A stretch of 64,000 bases of DNA from Canis aureus (GCF_053574225.1 NC_135640.1:1601074-1665073); one strand, 5' to 3'. Numbered from the stretch's first letter, positions 36,890 to 49,654 are shown. The notes: a model not told the origin generated them from the sequence alone. Numbers and translations: made by a program.

Positions 36890-37840
36890 TGAGACCCAGA
36901 GGGGGACCAGAGTCACCTTGTCCAGGTGAGATCCAGTTGTGGAACAGAGTCACCGGGTCCCAATTTTGCCCAGTTGAGGACCATGGTCAACAGGGCCAGG
37001 TGAGGCCCAGATGGGGACCGGAGTCCCCAAATTCAGGTGAAGCCCAGGTGGGGACCACAGTCACCAGATCCATTGTAGTCTCAAGTGGAGACCAGAATCA
37101 CCAGGTCCTGGTGAGGTGCAGGTGGCAACCACACTCACCAAGTCCGGGTGAGGCCCTGGTGGGGACCAGAGTCACGAGGTACATGAGAAGCTAGAAACAC
37201 TGCAGCCACCAGGTCCACATGATGTCCATGTGGGAACGAGAATTACAAGTTACAAGTGAGGACCAGGTGGGGATCTGAGTCACCATGTCCAGGTGAGACC
37301 CTGGTGGGAACCAGTGTCACCATGTCCAAGTGTGGACCAGGTGAAGACGAGAGTTAATAGGTCCGGCCGGGTCACTGTTAGTGAACAGTGTAACCATATC
37401 CTGATGCTACTCAGGTGTGTACCAGAAACAAGGTCCTGGTGAGTCCCAGTTGGGACCAGAGACATGAGGACCAGGTGAGGTACCGATGGAAACCACAGTC
37501 ACCAGGTCAGGTGAGGCCATGCTTAGCATCAGAGTCACCACTTACAGGTGAGGTCCAGGGGGAGCCAGAGTCACATGGCACAGAAGAGGCGAAAGTCAGG
37601 ACCAGAGTCACCACGATCAAGTCAGTCCCACTGGGAATAGAGTAACCACGTCCCGATGATGCCCAGGTAGAACCACAGTTACCAGGTCCAGGGGCGGCCA
37701 ACCTAAAGGCCATGCAGTGGAACCATGTCCCGATGATGCCCAGGTAGGGAAGAGAGTCACCAAGTCCAAATGAGGCCCAGATGGAGCATATTCAATAGGT
37801 CCACGTGAGGCCCAGTTGAGGACCAGAGTCACCAGATCCA
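36890..37840 (+). repeat. Internal duplicate D2 (partner 1700-2650)
   Basis: Carries the variants listed for its partner. Here the M11 hairpin is intact, while in the partner it is broken. Confidence 0.8.
37373..37390 (+). repeat. Perfect hairpin of module M11
   Basis: Same hairpin, in unit 12. The related copy in unit 1 (near 2202) reads CACTATTGGTG and is broken. Confidence 0.85.
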
Positions 37841-38525
37841 GGTGAAGCCAAGGTGGGGACCAGAGTCACTAGGTCCAGATGAGGCCCAAGTGAGGACCAG
37901 AGTTACCAGGTACACGTGATGTCCCGGTGGGAATCAGAGGAAACAGGTCCATATGAGGCAGGCTCGGTACCATGGTCAACAGTACTACTTGAGGCCCAGG
38001 TGTGGAACACAGTAACCAGGTCCAGGTGAGTCCCCGGTGGTGACAAGGGTCACCACGTCCAGGTGAGTCCCAGGGGGGGACCAAGATCACAAGGATCAGG
38101 GGAAGCCCTTGAATGAACCAGAGTCAACAGTTCGAGGTCAGGCGCAGGTGTCAACCTGGGTCAGCAGGTCCAAGTCAGGCCAAAGTCGGGTTCACAGTCA
38201 CTAGGGCACGGTGAGACCCAGAGGGGGACCAGAGTCACCTGGTCCAGGTGAGGTCCAGGGGTGGAACACAGTCACCGGGTCCCAATTTTGCCAGTTGAGG
38301 ACCATGGTTCACAGGGCCAGGTGAGGCCCAGAATGGGGATCCTCAATCTGGATCAGATTCACCAGTTCCAGTTGAGGCTAAGAAGGAGTCCACAGCAATC
38401 ATGTCCAGATTGACGCCTAGGTCGGGGGACCAGAGTCATCAGGACTAGTTGAGGCCAAAATGTGGAGCAAAGTTATCATGTCCAGGTGAGGCCCAGGTGA
38501 GGAACAGACTAACCATGTCCCATTG
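37835..38525 (+). repeat. Internal duplicate A2 (partner 32760-33500)
   Basis: See its partner. This copy reads GAATGGGGATCCTCAATC at the junction where the partner reads GATTGGGGATCTTCAATC. Confidence 0.8.
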
Positions 38526-41500
38526 ATGCCAGGTGGGAAAAGAGTCACAAGATCTAGACGAGGCCTAAGTGAGGAGCAGATTCACCAGGTCCTGTTGAGG
38601 CCCAGTTGAGGACCAGTGTCCCCAGCTCCGGGTGAGTCCCAGAGGGGGACCAGAATCACCCGGTTCTGGTGATATCCAGGTGGGGACCAGAGTCACCCCG
38701 TCAGGGTGAGGACCATAATGGGACGAGAATCACTAGGTCCAGGTTAGGTCCCGATGTGGAACTGAGAAACCAGGTCCCATGATGCCCATATGAGGACCTG
38801 AGTCACCAGGTCCAGGTGAGGTCCCTGTGGGAACCAGTCACCTCGTCCAGGTGAGGCCCAGGTGGGACCACAGTCACCAGTATCATGTGAGCCCCTTGAG
38901 GGAACCAGAGCCACTCTATCCCGCTGAGTCCCAGGTCCATGTGAGGCCAACGTGAGGAGCAGATTCATCAGGTCGAATTGAGGCAGAGCTGGGGACAAGA
39001 GTCACCAGGTCTGCGTGCGGCCTAGGTGGGTCAAGATTCAGCAGTTCTGAGTTAGGTCAAAGTGGGGACGAGAGACACCAGGTCCAGGTGAGGCCAAACT
39101 GAGGACCAGAGTCACCAGATCCAGGTGAGTTCCAGGTGGGGACCAGAGTCACCAGATCCAGGTGAAGCCCAGGTGGGGACCAGAGTCACTAGGTCCAGAT
39201 GAGGCCCAGGTGAGGACCAGAGTTACCAGGTACACGTGAGGCCCCGGTGGGGATCAGAGGCAACAGGTCCATGTGAGGCCGCCTTGGGGACCATGGTCAA
39301 CAGGTCTACTTGAGGCCCAGGTGTGGAACACAGTAAGCAGGTCCTGGTGAGTCCCCCGTGGTGACAAGGGTCACCACGTTCAGGTGGGGCCCAGTTGCGG
39401 ACCAGGATCACCAGGTACAGGGGAGGCCCTTGAGAGAACCAGAGTCAACAGTTAGAGGTCAGGCGCAGGTGGCAACCAGGGTCAGCAGGTCCAAGTCAGG
39501 CCAAAGTGGGGTTCACAGTCACTAGGGCACGGTGAGACCCAGAGGGGGACCAGAGTCACCTGGTCCTGTGAGGTCCAGTTGTGGAACTCAGTCACCGGGT
39601 CCCAATTTTGCCCAGTGAGGACCATGGTCAACAGGGCCAGTTGAGGCCCAGATGGGGACCGGAGTCCCCAAATCCAGGTGAAGCCCAGGTGGGGACCACT
39701 GTCACCAGATCCAGGGTATTCTCATGTGCAGACCAGAATCACCAGCTGAAGGTGAGGTGCAGGTGGCAACCACACTCACCAGGTCCCGGTGAGGCCCTGG
39801 TGGGGACCAGATTCACGAGGTACATGAGAAGCTAGAAACACTGCAGCCACCAGGTCGACATGGTGTCCATGTGGGAACGAGAATCACCAGTTACAAATGA
39901 GGCCCAGGTGGGGATCCGATTCACAATGTCCAGGTGAGACCCATGTGGGAACCAGTGTCACCACATCCAGGTGTGGCCCAGGTGAAGACCAGAGTTAATA
40001 CGTCCCGCTGTGTCACTGATAGTGAAGAGTGTAACGATATCCTGATGCTACCCAGGTGGGTACCAGAGACACCAGGTCCTGGTGAGGCCCAGGTGCGACT
40101 AGAGACATGAGGTCCAGGTGAGGTCCCGATGGGAACCACAGTCAGAAAGTCAGGTGAGGCCAATCTTAGGATCAGAGTCACCAGTTACAGGTGAGGCCCA
40201 GGTGGAGCCAGAGTCACCTGGTACAGAACAGGCCAAAGTCCGGACCAGAGTTACCAGGATCAGGTCAGTCCCAGTGGGGAATACAGTAACCATGTCCCGA
40301 TGATGACCAGGTAGAACCAGAGTCACCAGGTCCAGATGAGGCGCAGGTGGGGAGCATATTCTCTAGGTCCCGGTGACGCCCAGTTGAGGACCAGAATCAC
40401 CAGGTGTAGTTGAGGCCTAGAGGGGTACAAGATTCACCTGGTCTAAGTGACATCCAGATGGGGACTAGAGTCACCATGTCAGGGTGAGGCCCAGAGGGGA
40501 TCCAGAGTCTTCATGTCCAGGTGAGGCTCAGGTGTGGAACAGAGTATCCAGTTTAATGGTCCACAGGTGAGGACCAGAGTCACCAGATCTGGGTGAGGCC
40601 CAGTTAGTATCAGAGTCACTAGTCCCAGTTGAGGCCAAGAAGGCGTCCACAGCAATCAGGTCCCTGTGGGGAACAAAGTCACCAGGACTGGGTGAGGCCT
40701 AGATGGGGACCAGATTCACCAGGCCCAGGTGATTCCCAGGTGGTGACCAGAGTTACCAGTTCTGGGGAAGGACCAGGTAAGGACCAGATTCACCAGGTCC
40801 AATTGAGGCCCACGTGGGGACCTGTGTCACCAGGTATGGGTGAGGCACAATTGGCAACCCCACTCACCAGGTCCAGGTGAGGCCAACCTGCAGGCCATGC
40901 AGTGGAACCATGTCCCGATTATGCCCAGGTAGGGACCAGAGTTACCAGGTCCAGGTGAGGCCAACCTGCAAGCCATGCATTGGAACCATATCCCTATGAT
41001 GCCCAGGTCGGTACCAGAGTCACCAGGTCCAAATGAGTCCCAGATGGAGCATATTCACTAGGTCCAGGTGAGGCCCAGTTGAGGACCAGGTTCACCAGAA
41101 CTGTTTGAGGCCTAGAGCGGTACCAGAATCACCTGGTCCAGGTGACATCCAGATGGGTACCAGAGTCACCAAGGCAGGGTGAGGCCCAGAGAGGTTCCAG
41201 AGTCAGCATGTCAAGTTGAGGCTCAAGTGTAGAACAGAGTCACCAGGTACCAATGATGCCCGGGTGAGGACCAGAGTCACCAGGTCTGGGTGACGCGCAG
41301 ATAGGATCAGAGTCACCAGTTCCAGGTGAGGCTAAGAAAGAGTCCACAGCAATCAGGTCCAGGTGGGGAACAAAGTCACCAGGACTGGGTGAGGCCCAGA
41401 TCACCAGGTCCATGTGAGGTGCAGGTGGCAACCACACTCACCCGGTCCGGAGAGGCCCCGGTGGGGACCAGAGACACGACGTACATGACAAGCTAGAAAC

Positions 41501-43514
41501 ACTGCAGCCACCAGGTTCACATGATATCCATGTGGGAACGAGAATCACAAGTTACATTGAGGCACAGTTGGGGATCAGACTCACCATGTCCAGGTGAGAC
41601 CCATGTGGGAACCAGTGTCACCATGTCCAGGTGTTCCCCAGGTGAAGACCACAGTTAATAGGTCCGGGTGGGTCACTGTTAGAGAACAGTGTAACCATAT
41701 CCTGATGCTACCCAGGTGGGGACCAGAGACACCAGGGCCTGGTGAAGCCCAGGTGGGACAAGAGACATGAGGTTCAGGTGAGGTCCCGATGGGAACCACA
41801 GTACCAGATCAGGTGAGGCCATGCTTAGGTCAGAGTCACCAGTTACAGGTGAGGCCCAGGTTGAGTCAGAGTCACCTGGTACAGAAGAGGTCAAAGTCAG
41901 GACTAGAGTTACCAGGATCAGGTCAGTCCCAGCGGGGAATAAAGTAACCATGTCCCGATGATGCCCAGGTAGAACCAGAGTCACCAGGTCCAGATGAGGC
42001 GCAGGTGGGGAGCATGTACACTAGGTCCCGTTGAGGCCCAGTTGAGGACCAGAATCACCAGGTCTAATTGAGGCATAGAGGGGTACCAGATTCACCTGGT
42101 ATTGGTGATATCTAGATGGGGACCAGAGTCACCATGTCAGGCTGAGGCCCAGAGGGGATCCAGAGTCATCATCACCAGGTGAGGTTCAGGTGTGGAACAG
42201 AGTATCCAGGTCATAATGGTCCACAGGTGAGGACCAGAGTCACCAGATCTGGGTGAGGCCAGTTAGGATCAGAGGCAACAGTTCCAGGTGAGGACAATAA
42301 GGATTTCACAGCAATCAGGTCCAGGTGGGGAACAAAGTCACCAGGACTGGGTGAGGCCCAGATGGGGACCAGATTCACAAGGTCCAGGAGATTCCCTGAT
42401 GATGACCAGAGTTACCAGTTCCGGGTGAGGACCAAGTAAGGACCATATTCACCAGGTCCAAGTGAGGCCCACGTGGGGACCTGTGTCACCAGGTATGGGT
42501 GAGGCACAGGTGGCAACCCCACTCACCAGGTCCAGGTGAGGCCAACCTGCAGGCCATGCAGAGGAACGGTGTAGGATGATGCCCAGGTAGGGACTGGATT
42601 TACCAGGTCCAGGTGAGGCCAACCTGCAGCCATGCAGTGGAACCATGTCCCGATGATGCCCAGGTAGGAACCAGACTTACCAGGTCCAGGTAAGGCCCAG
42701 ATAGAGCATATTCACTAGGTCCAGGTGAGGCCCAGTTCAGGACCAGAGGCACCAGATATCGTTGAGGACTAGAGGGGTACCAGAATCACCTGGTCCAAGT
42801 GGCATCCAGGTGGAGACCAGAGTCAGCAGGTTAGGGTGGGGCCCAGAGTGGTTCCATAGTCATCGTGTCCAGGTGAGGGTCAGCGTGTGGAACATAGTCA
42901 CCAGGTACCAATTCTGTCCAGGTGAGGACCAGAGTCACCACGTCTAGGTGACACGCAGATAGGATCAGAGTCACCAGTTCCAGGTGAGGCCAAGAAAGAG
43001 TCCACAGCAATCATGTCCAGGTGGGGAACAAAGTAACCAGGACTGGGTGAGGACTAGATGGGTACCAGATTCACCAGGTCCAGGTGAGGCCCAAGTGGTG
43101 ACCAGAGTTACCAGTTCCGGAAAGGACAAGGTAAGGACCAGATTCACCAGGTCCAAGAGGTCCACCTGGGGACCTGAGTCACCAGGAATGGAGTGGCAGC
43201 CCACTCACCATGTCCAGGTGGGGCCATCCTGCAGGCCAGAGTCACCAGATCCAGTTGAGGCCCTAGTGGGGACCGGAGTCACCAGATAAATGTGAGTCTA
43301 CAAGAACACCACAGTCACCAGGTCCAGGTGTGGGTCATGAGGGAATGAGAGTCACTAGGTCCAGGTGAGACCCAGGTGGCGACAGTCACCATGTCCAGAT
43401 TGAGGCCTAGGTGGGGGGAACAGTGTCATCAGGACCAGTTGAGGCCAAAGTGTGGAGACAAGGTATCATGTCCAGGTGAGGCCCAGGTGGGGAACAGAGT
43501 AACCATGTCCCATT
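38525..43514 (+). repeat. HOR unit 13 (about 5.0 kb)
   Basis: After M1-M2 the array enters the monomers beside M5 near 38880, so M3-M4 are absent. M6-M18 follow (M10 39825, M11-like 40010, M18 41295). Near 41400 a back-jump reaches the monomer before M10 (M10 41485, M11 41674), and M10-M18 are repeated to about 42960. M19-like, M20 (43285), M21 and M22 close the unit. Confidence 0.79.
41674..41691 (+). repeat. Hairpin of module M11, loop variant
   Basis: The stem is intact and the loop is AGAG instead of AGTG. The first M11 of this unit (near 40013) is broken in its left and right arms. Confidence 0.82.
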
Positions 43515-43885
43515 GATGCCAGGTGGGAAAAGAGTCACAAGGTGCAGACGAGGCCTAAGTGAGGAGTAGATTCAACAAGTACTGTTGAGGTCCAGTTGAG
43601 GACCAGTGTCCCCAGCTCCGGGTGAGTCCCAGAGGGGGACAAGAGTCACCCGGTTCTGATGATATCCAGGTGAGGACCAGAGTCACCAGGTTAGGGTGAG
43701 GCCCAGAGTTGGACGAAATCACTAGGTCCAGTTGAGGCCCCGATGTGGAAATGAAAACCAGGTGAATGATTCCCATATGAGGACCTGAGTCACCAGGTCC
43801 AGGTGATGTCCCTGTGGCAACCAGTCACCTCGTCCAGGTGAGGCCCAGGTGGGACCACAGTCTCAAGGTCCAGGTGAGGCCCAGG

Positions 43886-43893
43886 TATATAAG
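43886..43893 (+). promoter_or_regulatory. TATA-like word in module M3
   Basis: TATATAAG, unit 14. Confidence 0.3.
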
Positions 43894-45839
43894 AGAGTAT
43901 CCAGGTCCCAATGATGCCCAGATAAGGACCTGAGTCAAGATCCAGGAGAGACACAAATATGGATCAGAGTCATTGTGTTCCAGGTGAGGCCATAGGAGAC
44001 CACAGGAACCAGGTCCAATAGAGTCCCATATGGGAACCAGAGCCACCAGATCCAGGTGAGGTCCAGGAGGGACCAGAGTCACAAGGTCCAGGTGAGGCGC
44101 AGGTGGCAACAGGATTCACCAAGTCCAGGTGAGGTCCACGTGGTGACCTGTCACCAGATCCAGGTGCGGACCAGCTAAGGACGAGATTCACCAGGCCCAA
44201 GTGAAGCCCAAGGGGTGACCAGAGTCACCAGGTAAGGGTGAGGCCCAGAGGGGGAACCAGAGTAACCAGTTTAGTTTGAGGCCCAGAATGGGACCAGAGG
44301 TCCCTGGTCAAAGTGAGGCCCAGGTGTGGAATAGAGTATCCAGGTCCCAATGATGCCTGGGTGAGGACCAGAGTCACTAGGGCCATGCAAGCCCAGATGG
44401 GGAACAGAATCACTAGGTCCTGGGGAGGCATAGAATAAGAACACAGTCAGCAGTATCAGGTGAGCCCCTTGTGGGAACCAGAGCCACTCCATTTATCTGA
44501 GTACCAGGTCCATGTGAGGCCCACGTGAGGACCAGATTCATCAGGTCGAATTGAGGTATAGCTGGGGACAAGAGTCACCAGGTCTGGGTGCGGCCTAGGT
44601 GGGGCAAGATTCAGCAGTTCTGAGTTAGGTCAAAGTGAGGACGAGAGACACCAGGTCCAGCTGAGACCAAACTGAGGACCAGAGTGACCAGATCCAGTTG
44701 AGATCCATGTTGGAAAGAGAGTCACCAGGTCCAGGAGAGGTCCAGCTGGGGACCAGAGTCACCAGAACAGGTAAAGTCCAGGTGGGGATCAGATTCACCA
44801 GATCCAGGTGAAGTCCAGGTGAGGACTAGAGTCTCTAGGTGCAGATGAGGCCCAGGTGAGGACCAGAGTTACCAGGTACACGTGAGGCCCCGTTGGGGAT
44901 CAGAGGCAACAGGTCCATGTTAGGCGGGCTTGGGGACCATGGTCAAGAGGTGTACTTGAGGCCCAGGTGTGGAACACAGTAAGCAGGTCCAGGTGAGTCC
45001 CCGGTGGTGACAAGAGTCACCACGTCCAGGAGAGGTCCAGGTGGGCACCAGGATCACCATGTACAGGGGAGGCCCTTGAAAGAACCAGAGTCAACAGTTC
45101 GAGGTCAGGCGCAGTTGGCAACCAGGGACAGCAGGTCGTAGCCAGGCCAAAGTGGGGTTCACAGTCACTAGGGCACGGTGAGACCCAGAGGGGGACCAGA
45201 GTCACCTGTTCCAGGTGAGGTCCAGTTGTGGAACACAGTCACAGGGTCCCAATTTTGCCCAGTTGAGGACCATGGTCAACAGGGCCAGGTGAGGCCCAGA
45301 TGGAGACCAGAGTCCCCAAATCCTGGTGAAGCCCAGGAGGGAACCACAGTCACCAGATCCAGGGTAGTCTCAGGTGCAGACCAGAATCACCAGGTCCAGG
45401 TGAGGTGCAGGTGGCAACCACAGTCACCAGCTCCCGGTGAGGCCCTGGTAGGGACCAGAGTCACTAGGTACATGAGAAGCTAGAAACACTGCAGCCACCA
45501 GGTGAACATGATGTCCATGCTGGAATGAGAATCACCAGGTACAGGTGAGGACCAGGTGGGGATCCGACTCACCATGTCCAGGTGAGACCCAGATGGGAAC
45601 CAGTGTCACCATGTCCAGGTGTGGCCCAGGTGAAGACCGGAGTTAATAGGTCTGGCTGGGTCACTATTAGTGAACAATGTAACCATATCCTGATGCTACC
45701 CAGGTGGGTACCAGAGACACCAGGTCCTGGTGGGGCCCAGGTGGGACCAGAGACACGAGGCCCAGGTAAGATCCGATGGAACCACAGTCACCAGGTCAGG
45801 TGAGCCCATGCTTAGAATCAGAGTCACCAGTTACAGGTG

Positions 45840-46862
45840 AGGCCCATGTGGAGCCAGAGTCACCTGGTACAGAAGAGGCCAAAGTCAGGACCAGAGTTAC
45901 CAGGATCAGGTCAGTCCCAGTGTGGAACAGAGTAACCATGTCCCGATGATGCCCAGGTAGAACCAGAGTTACCACGGCCAGATGAGTTGCAGGTGGGAGC
46001 ATATTCACTAGGTTCCGGTTAGGCCAAGTTGAGGACCGAGTCACCAGGTCTAGTTGAGGCTTGGAGGGGTACCAGATTCACCTGGTCTAGGTGACATCCA
46101 GATGGGGACCAGAGTCACCATGTCAGGCTGAGGCCCAGAGGGGATCCAGAGTCATCATGTCCAGGTGAGGCTCAGGTTGGAACAGAGTATCCAGGTCATA
46201 ATGGTCCACAGGTGAGGACCAGAGTCACCAGATCTGGGTGAGGCCCAGTTAGGATCAGAGTCACTAGTTCCAAGTGAGGGCCAAGAAGGAGTACACAGCA
46301 ATCAGGTCCAGGTGGGAACAAAGTCACCAGGATTGGGTGAGGCCCAATGGGGACCAGAATCACAATATCCAGGTGATTCCCAGGTGATGACCAGAGTTAC
46401 CAGTTCCGGGTGAGGACAAGGGAAGGACCAGATTCACCAGGTCCACGTGAGGCCCACGTGGGAACCTGTGTCACCAGGCATGGGTGAGTCTCAGGTGACA
46501 ACCCCACTCATTAGGTCCAAGTGAGGCCAACCTGCAGGCCATGCCGAGGAACCATGTCCTGATGATGCCCAGGTGGGGTCTAGAGTTATCAGGTCCAGGT
46601 GAGGCACACCTGCAGGCCATTCAGTGGAACCATGTCCCGGTAATGCCGAGGTAGGGATCAGAATCACCATGTCCAAATGAGGCCCAGATGGAGCATATTC
46701 ACTAGGTCTAGGTGAGGCCCTGTTGAGGACCAGAGTCACCAGATCTGGTTGAGCCCTATAAGGGTACCAGAATCACCTGGTTCAGGTGACATCGAGATGG
46801 GGACCAGAGTCACCAGGTCAGGGTGAGGCCCAGAGAGGTTCCAGATTCATCATGTCCAAGTG
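45840..46862 (+). repeat. Internal duplicate B1 (partner 51670-52690)
   Basis: Shared private words include ATGCCGAGGAACCATGTCC, GGTGGGGTCTAGAG, CCCGGTAATGCCGAGG and GGCTTGGAGGGG. The offset is about 5.83 kb. From 46541 to 46862 I count only six substitutions against 52369-52690. Confidence 0.85.
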
Positions 46863-49273
46863 AGGCTCAGGTGTGGAACAAAGTCACCAGGTACCAATGA
46901 TGCCCAGTTGAGGACCAGATTCACCAGGTCTGGGTGACGCGCAGATAGGATCAGAGACACCAGTTCCAGGTGAGGCCAAGAAGGCGTCCACAGCAATCAG
47001 GTCCATGTAGGAACAAAGTCACCAGGACTGGGTGAGGCCCAGATGGGGACCAGTTTCACCAGGCCCAGGTGATTCCCAAGTGGTGACCAGAGTTACCAGT
47101 TCTGGGAAGGACCAGATAAGGACCAGATTCACCAGGTCCAATTGAGGCCCACGTGGGGACCTGTGTGACCATGTATGGGTGAGGCACAATTGGCAACCCC
47201 ACTCACCAGGTCCAGGTGAGGCCAACCTGCAGGTGATGGAGAGGAACCGTGTCCCGATGATGCCCAGGTAGGTACCAGAGTTACCAGGCCCAAGTGAGGC
47301 CAACCTGCAGGCCATGCAGTGGAACCATATCCCTATGATGCCCAGGTAGGGACCAGAGTCACCAGGTCCAAATGAGGCCCACATGGATCATATTCACTAG
47401 GTCCAGGTGAGGCCCAGTTGAGGACCAGAGTCACCAGATCTGGTTGAGGCCTAGAGGGATACGAGAATCCCCTGTTCCAGGTGACATCCAGATGGGGACC
47501 AGTGTCACCAGAGAAGGGTAAGGTTCAGGGAGGTTCCAGAGTCATCATGTCCAGGTGAGGCTCAGGTGTAGAACAGAGTCACCATGTACTAATGATGCCC
47601 AGATGAGGACCAGAGTCACCAGGTCTGGGTGACGCGCAGATAGGATCAGAGTCACCAGTTCCAGGTGAGGCCAAGAAAGAGTCCACAGCAATCAGGTCCA
47701 GGTGGGGAACAAAGTCACCAGGACTGGGTGAGACCCAGATGGGGACCAGATTCACCAGATCTAGGTGAGGCCCAGGTGTTGACCAGAGTCCCCGAGTCTG
47801 GGAGAGGACCAGGTAATGACCAGATTCACCAGGTACAAGAAGCCCACGTGTGGACCTGAGTCAACACGTATGGGTGAGGCCCATGTGGCAACCCGACTCA
47901 CCAGGTCCAGGTGAGGCCAACCTGCAGGTTAGAGTCACCAGATCCAGGTGAGGCCCTAGTGGGGACCGGAGTCACAAGTAAATGTGAGTCTACAAGAACA
48001 CCACAGTCAACAGGGCCAGGTGTGTTTCAAGTGGGAACGAGAGTCACCAGGTCCAGGTGACACCCAGGTGGGGACCACACTCACCAGGTCCAGATTGAGG
48101 TATAGGTGGGGGGACAAGATTCATCAGGACCAGTTAAGGCCAAAGTGTGGAGCAAAGTTATCATGTCCAGGAGAGGCCCAGGTGGGCAACAGTGTAACCA
48201 TGTCCCATTGATGCCAGGTGGGAAAAGAGTCACAAGGTCCAGACGAGGCCTAAGTGAGGAGTAGATTCACCAGGTCCTTTTGAGGCCCAGCTGAGGACCA
48301 GTGTCCCCAGCTCCGGGAGAGTCCCAGAGGGGGACCAGAGTCACCCGGTTCTGGTGATATCCAGGGGTGACCAGAGTCACCACGTCAGGTTGAGGCCCAG
48401 AGGGGAACGAGAATCACTAGGTCCAGGTGAGGCCCCGATGTGGAACTGAGAAACCAGGTACCATGATGCCCATATGAGGACCTGAGTCACCAGGTCCAGG
48501 TGAGGTCCCTGTGGGAACCAGTCACCTCATCCAGTAGAGGCCCGGGTGGGACCACAGTCACCAGGTCCAGGTAAAGTCCAGGTGGGGACCAGAGTCTCCA
48601 GATCCAGGTGAAGCCCAGGTGGGGACCAGAGTCACTAGGTGCAGATGAGGCCCAGGTGAGGACCAGAGTTACCAGGTACACGTGAGGATCTGGCGGGGAT
48701 CAGAGGCAACAGGTCCATGTGACGACGGCTTGGGGACCATGATCAACAGGTCCACTTGAGACCCAGATGTGGAACACAGTAAGCAGGTCCAGGTGAGTCT
48801 CCCGTGGTTACAAGGGTCACCACGACCAGGTGAGGCCCAGGTGGGACCAGGATCACCAGGTACAGGGGAGTCCCTTGAAAGAACCAGAGTCAACAGTTCG
48901 AGTTCTGGCGCAGGTGGCAACCAGGGTCAGCAGGTCCAAGTCAAGCCAAAGTGGAATTCACAGTCACTAGGGCACGGTGGGACCCAGATCGGGAGCATAG
49001 TCACATGGTCCAGGTGAAGTCCAGTTGTGGAACACAGTTTCCAGGTCCCAATTTTGTCCAGTTAAGGACCATGGTCCCAGGGCCAGGTGAGACCGAGGTG
49101 GGGACCTGAGTCCCGAAATCCAGGTGAAGCCCAGGTGGGGACCACAGTCACAAGATCCAGGGTAGTGTCAGGTGCAGACCAGAATCACCAGGTCCAGTTG
49201 TGGTGCAGGTGGCAACCAAACTCACCAGGTCCCGGTGAGGCACTGGTGGGGACCCGAATCACGAGGTACATGA

Positions 49274-49287
49274 GAAGCTAGAAACAC
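49274..49287 (+). repeat. 5' target-site duplication of SINE 3
   Basis: GAAGCTAGAAACAC is identical to the ancestral M10 word. Confidence 0.88.
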
Positions 49288-49468
49288 ATGGCATCCCTTG
49301 GTGGCGCAGCGGTTTGGCGCCTGCCTTTGGCCCAGGGCGCGATCCTGGAGACCGGGGATCGAATCCCATCTCGGGCTCCCGGTGCATGGAGCCTGCTTCT
49401 CCCTCTGCCTGTGTCTCTGCCTCTCTCTCTCTCTGTGACTATCATAAATAAATAAAAATTAAAAAAAA
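49288..49468 (+). mobile_element. SINE 3, canid tRNA-Lys-derived SINE (SINEC_Cf type)
   Basis: A 181-bp copy has the same insertion point, orientation and ACAT bases before the element as SINEs 1 and 2. The A and B boxes are intact, and the CT tract is two bases longer than in SINE 1. By eye it differs from SINE 1 at about nine positions. It starts GGCATCCCTTGG. The surrounding satellite shares private variants with the flanks of the other two, especially SINE 2 (ACCAAACTCAC upstream, GATCTCCATGTGGG downstream). Confidence 0.96.
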
Positions 49469-49482
49469 GATGCTAGAAACAC
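49469..49482 (+). repeat. 3' target-site duplication of SINE 3
   Basis: GATGCTAGAAACAC has one mismatch to the 5' copy, at a different base from that in SINE 1, so the two changes arose independently. Confidence 0.86.
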
Positions 49483-49654
49483 TGCAGCCAACAGGTCCAA
49501 ATGATCTCCATGTGGGAAAGAGAATCACCAGTTACAGGTGAGGACCAGGTGGGGATCCGACTCACCATGTCCAGGTGAGACCCACGTGGGAAAAAGTGTC
49601 ACCATGTCCAGGTGTGGCCCAGGTGAAGACCAGAGTTAATAGGTCCTGCTGGGC

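Larger units (their letters stand above)
35245..38524 (+). repeat. HOR unit 12 (about 3.3 kb)
   Basis: M1-M12 run in order (M3 at 35599, M11 at 37373). M16/M17 (37690-37790) follow, then a back-jump near 37835 to M7 (37915), M8 (38105) and M9 (38285). The rare M9/M15/M21 double join at 38335-38420 leads to M22. The first part (35245-35900) shares private variants with unit 5, and the middle (36890-37840) with unit 1, so this unit combines several recent duplications. Confidence 0.8.
43515..48209 (+). repeat. HOR unit 14 (about 4.7 kb)
   Basis: M1-M18 run in order (M3 at 43886, M10 45470, M18 46940). M15-M18 are then repeated (46976-47640) before M19 (47790), M20, M21 and M22. Without the repeated block the unit is about 4.0 kb, matching unit 6. 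The stretch 45840-46860 is nearly identical to 51670-52690, and 46400-47600 resembles 58540-59790. Confidence 0.8.
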
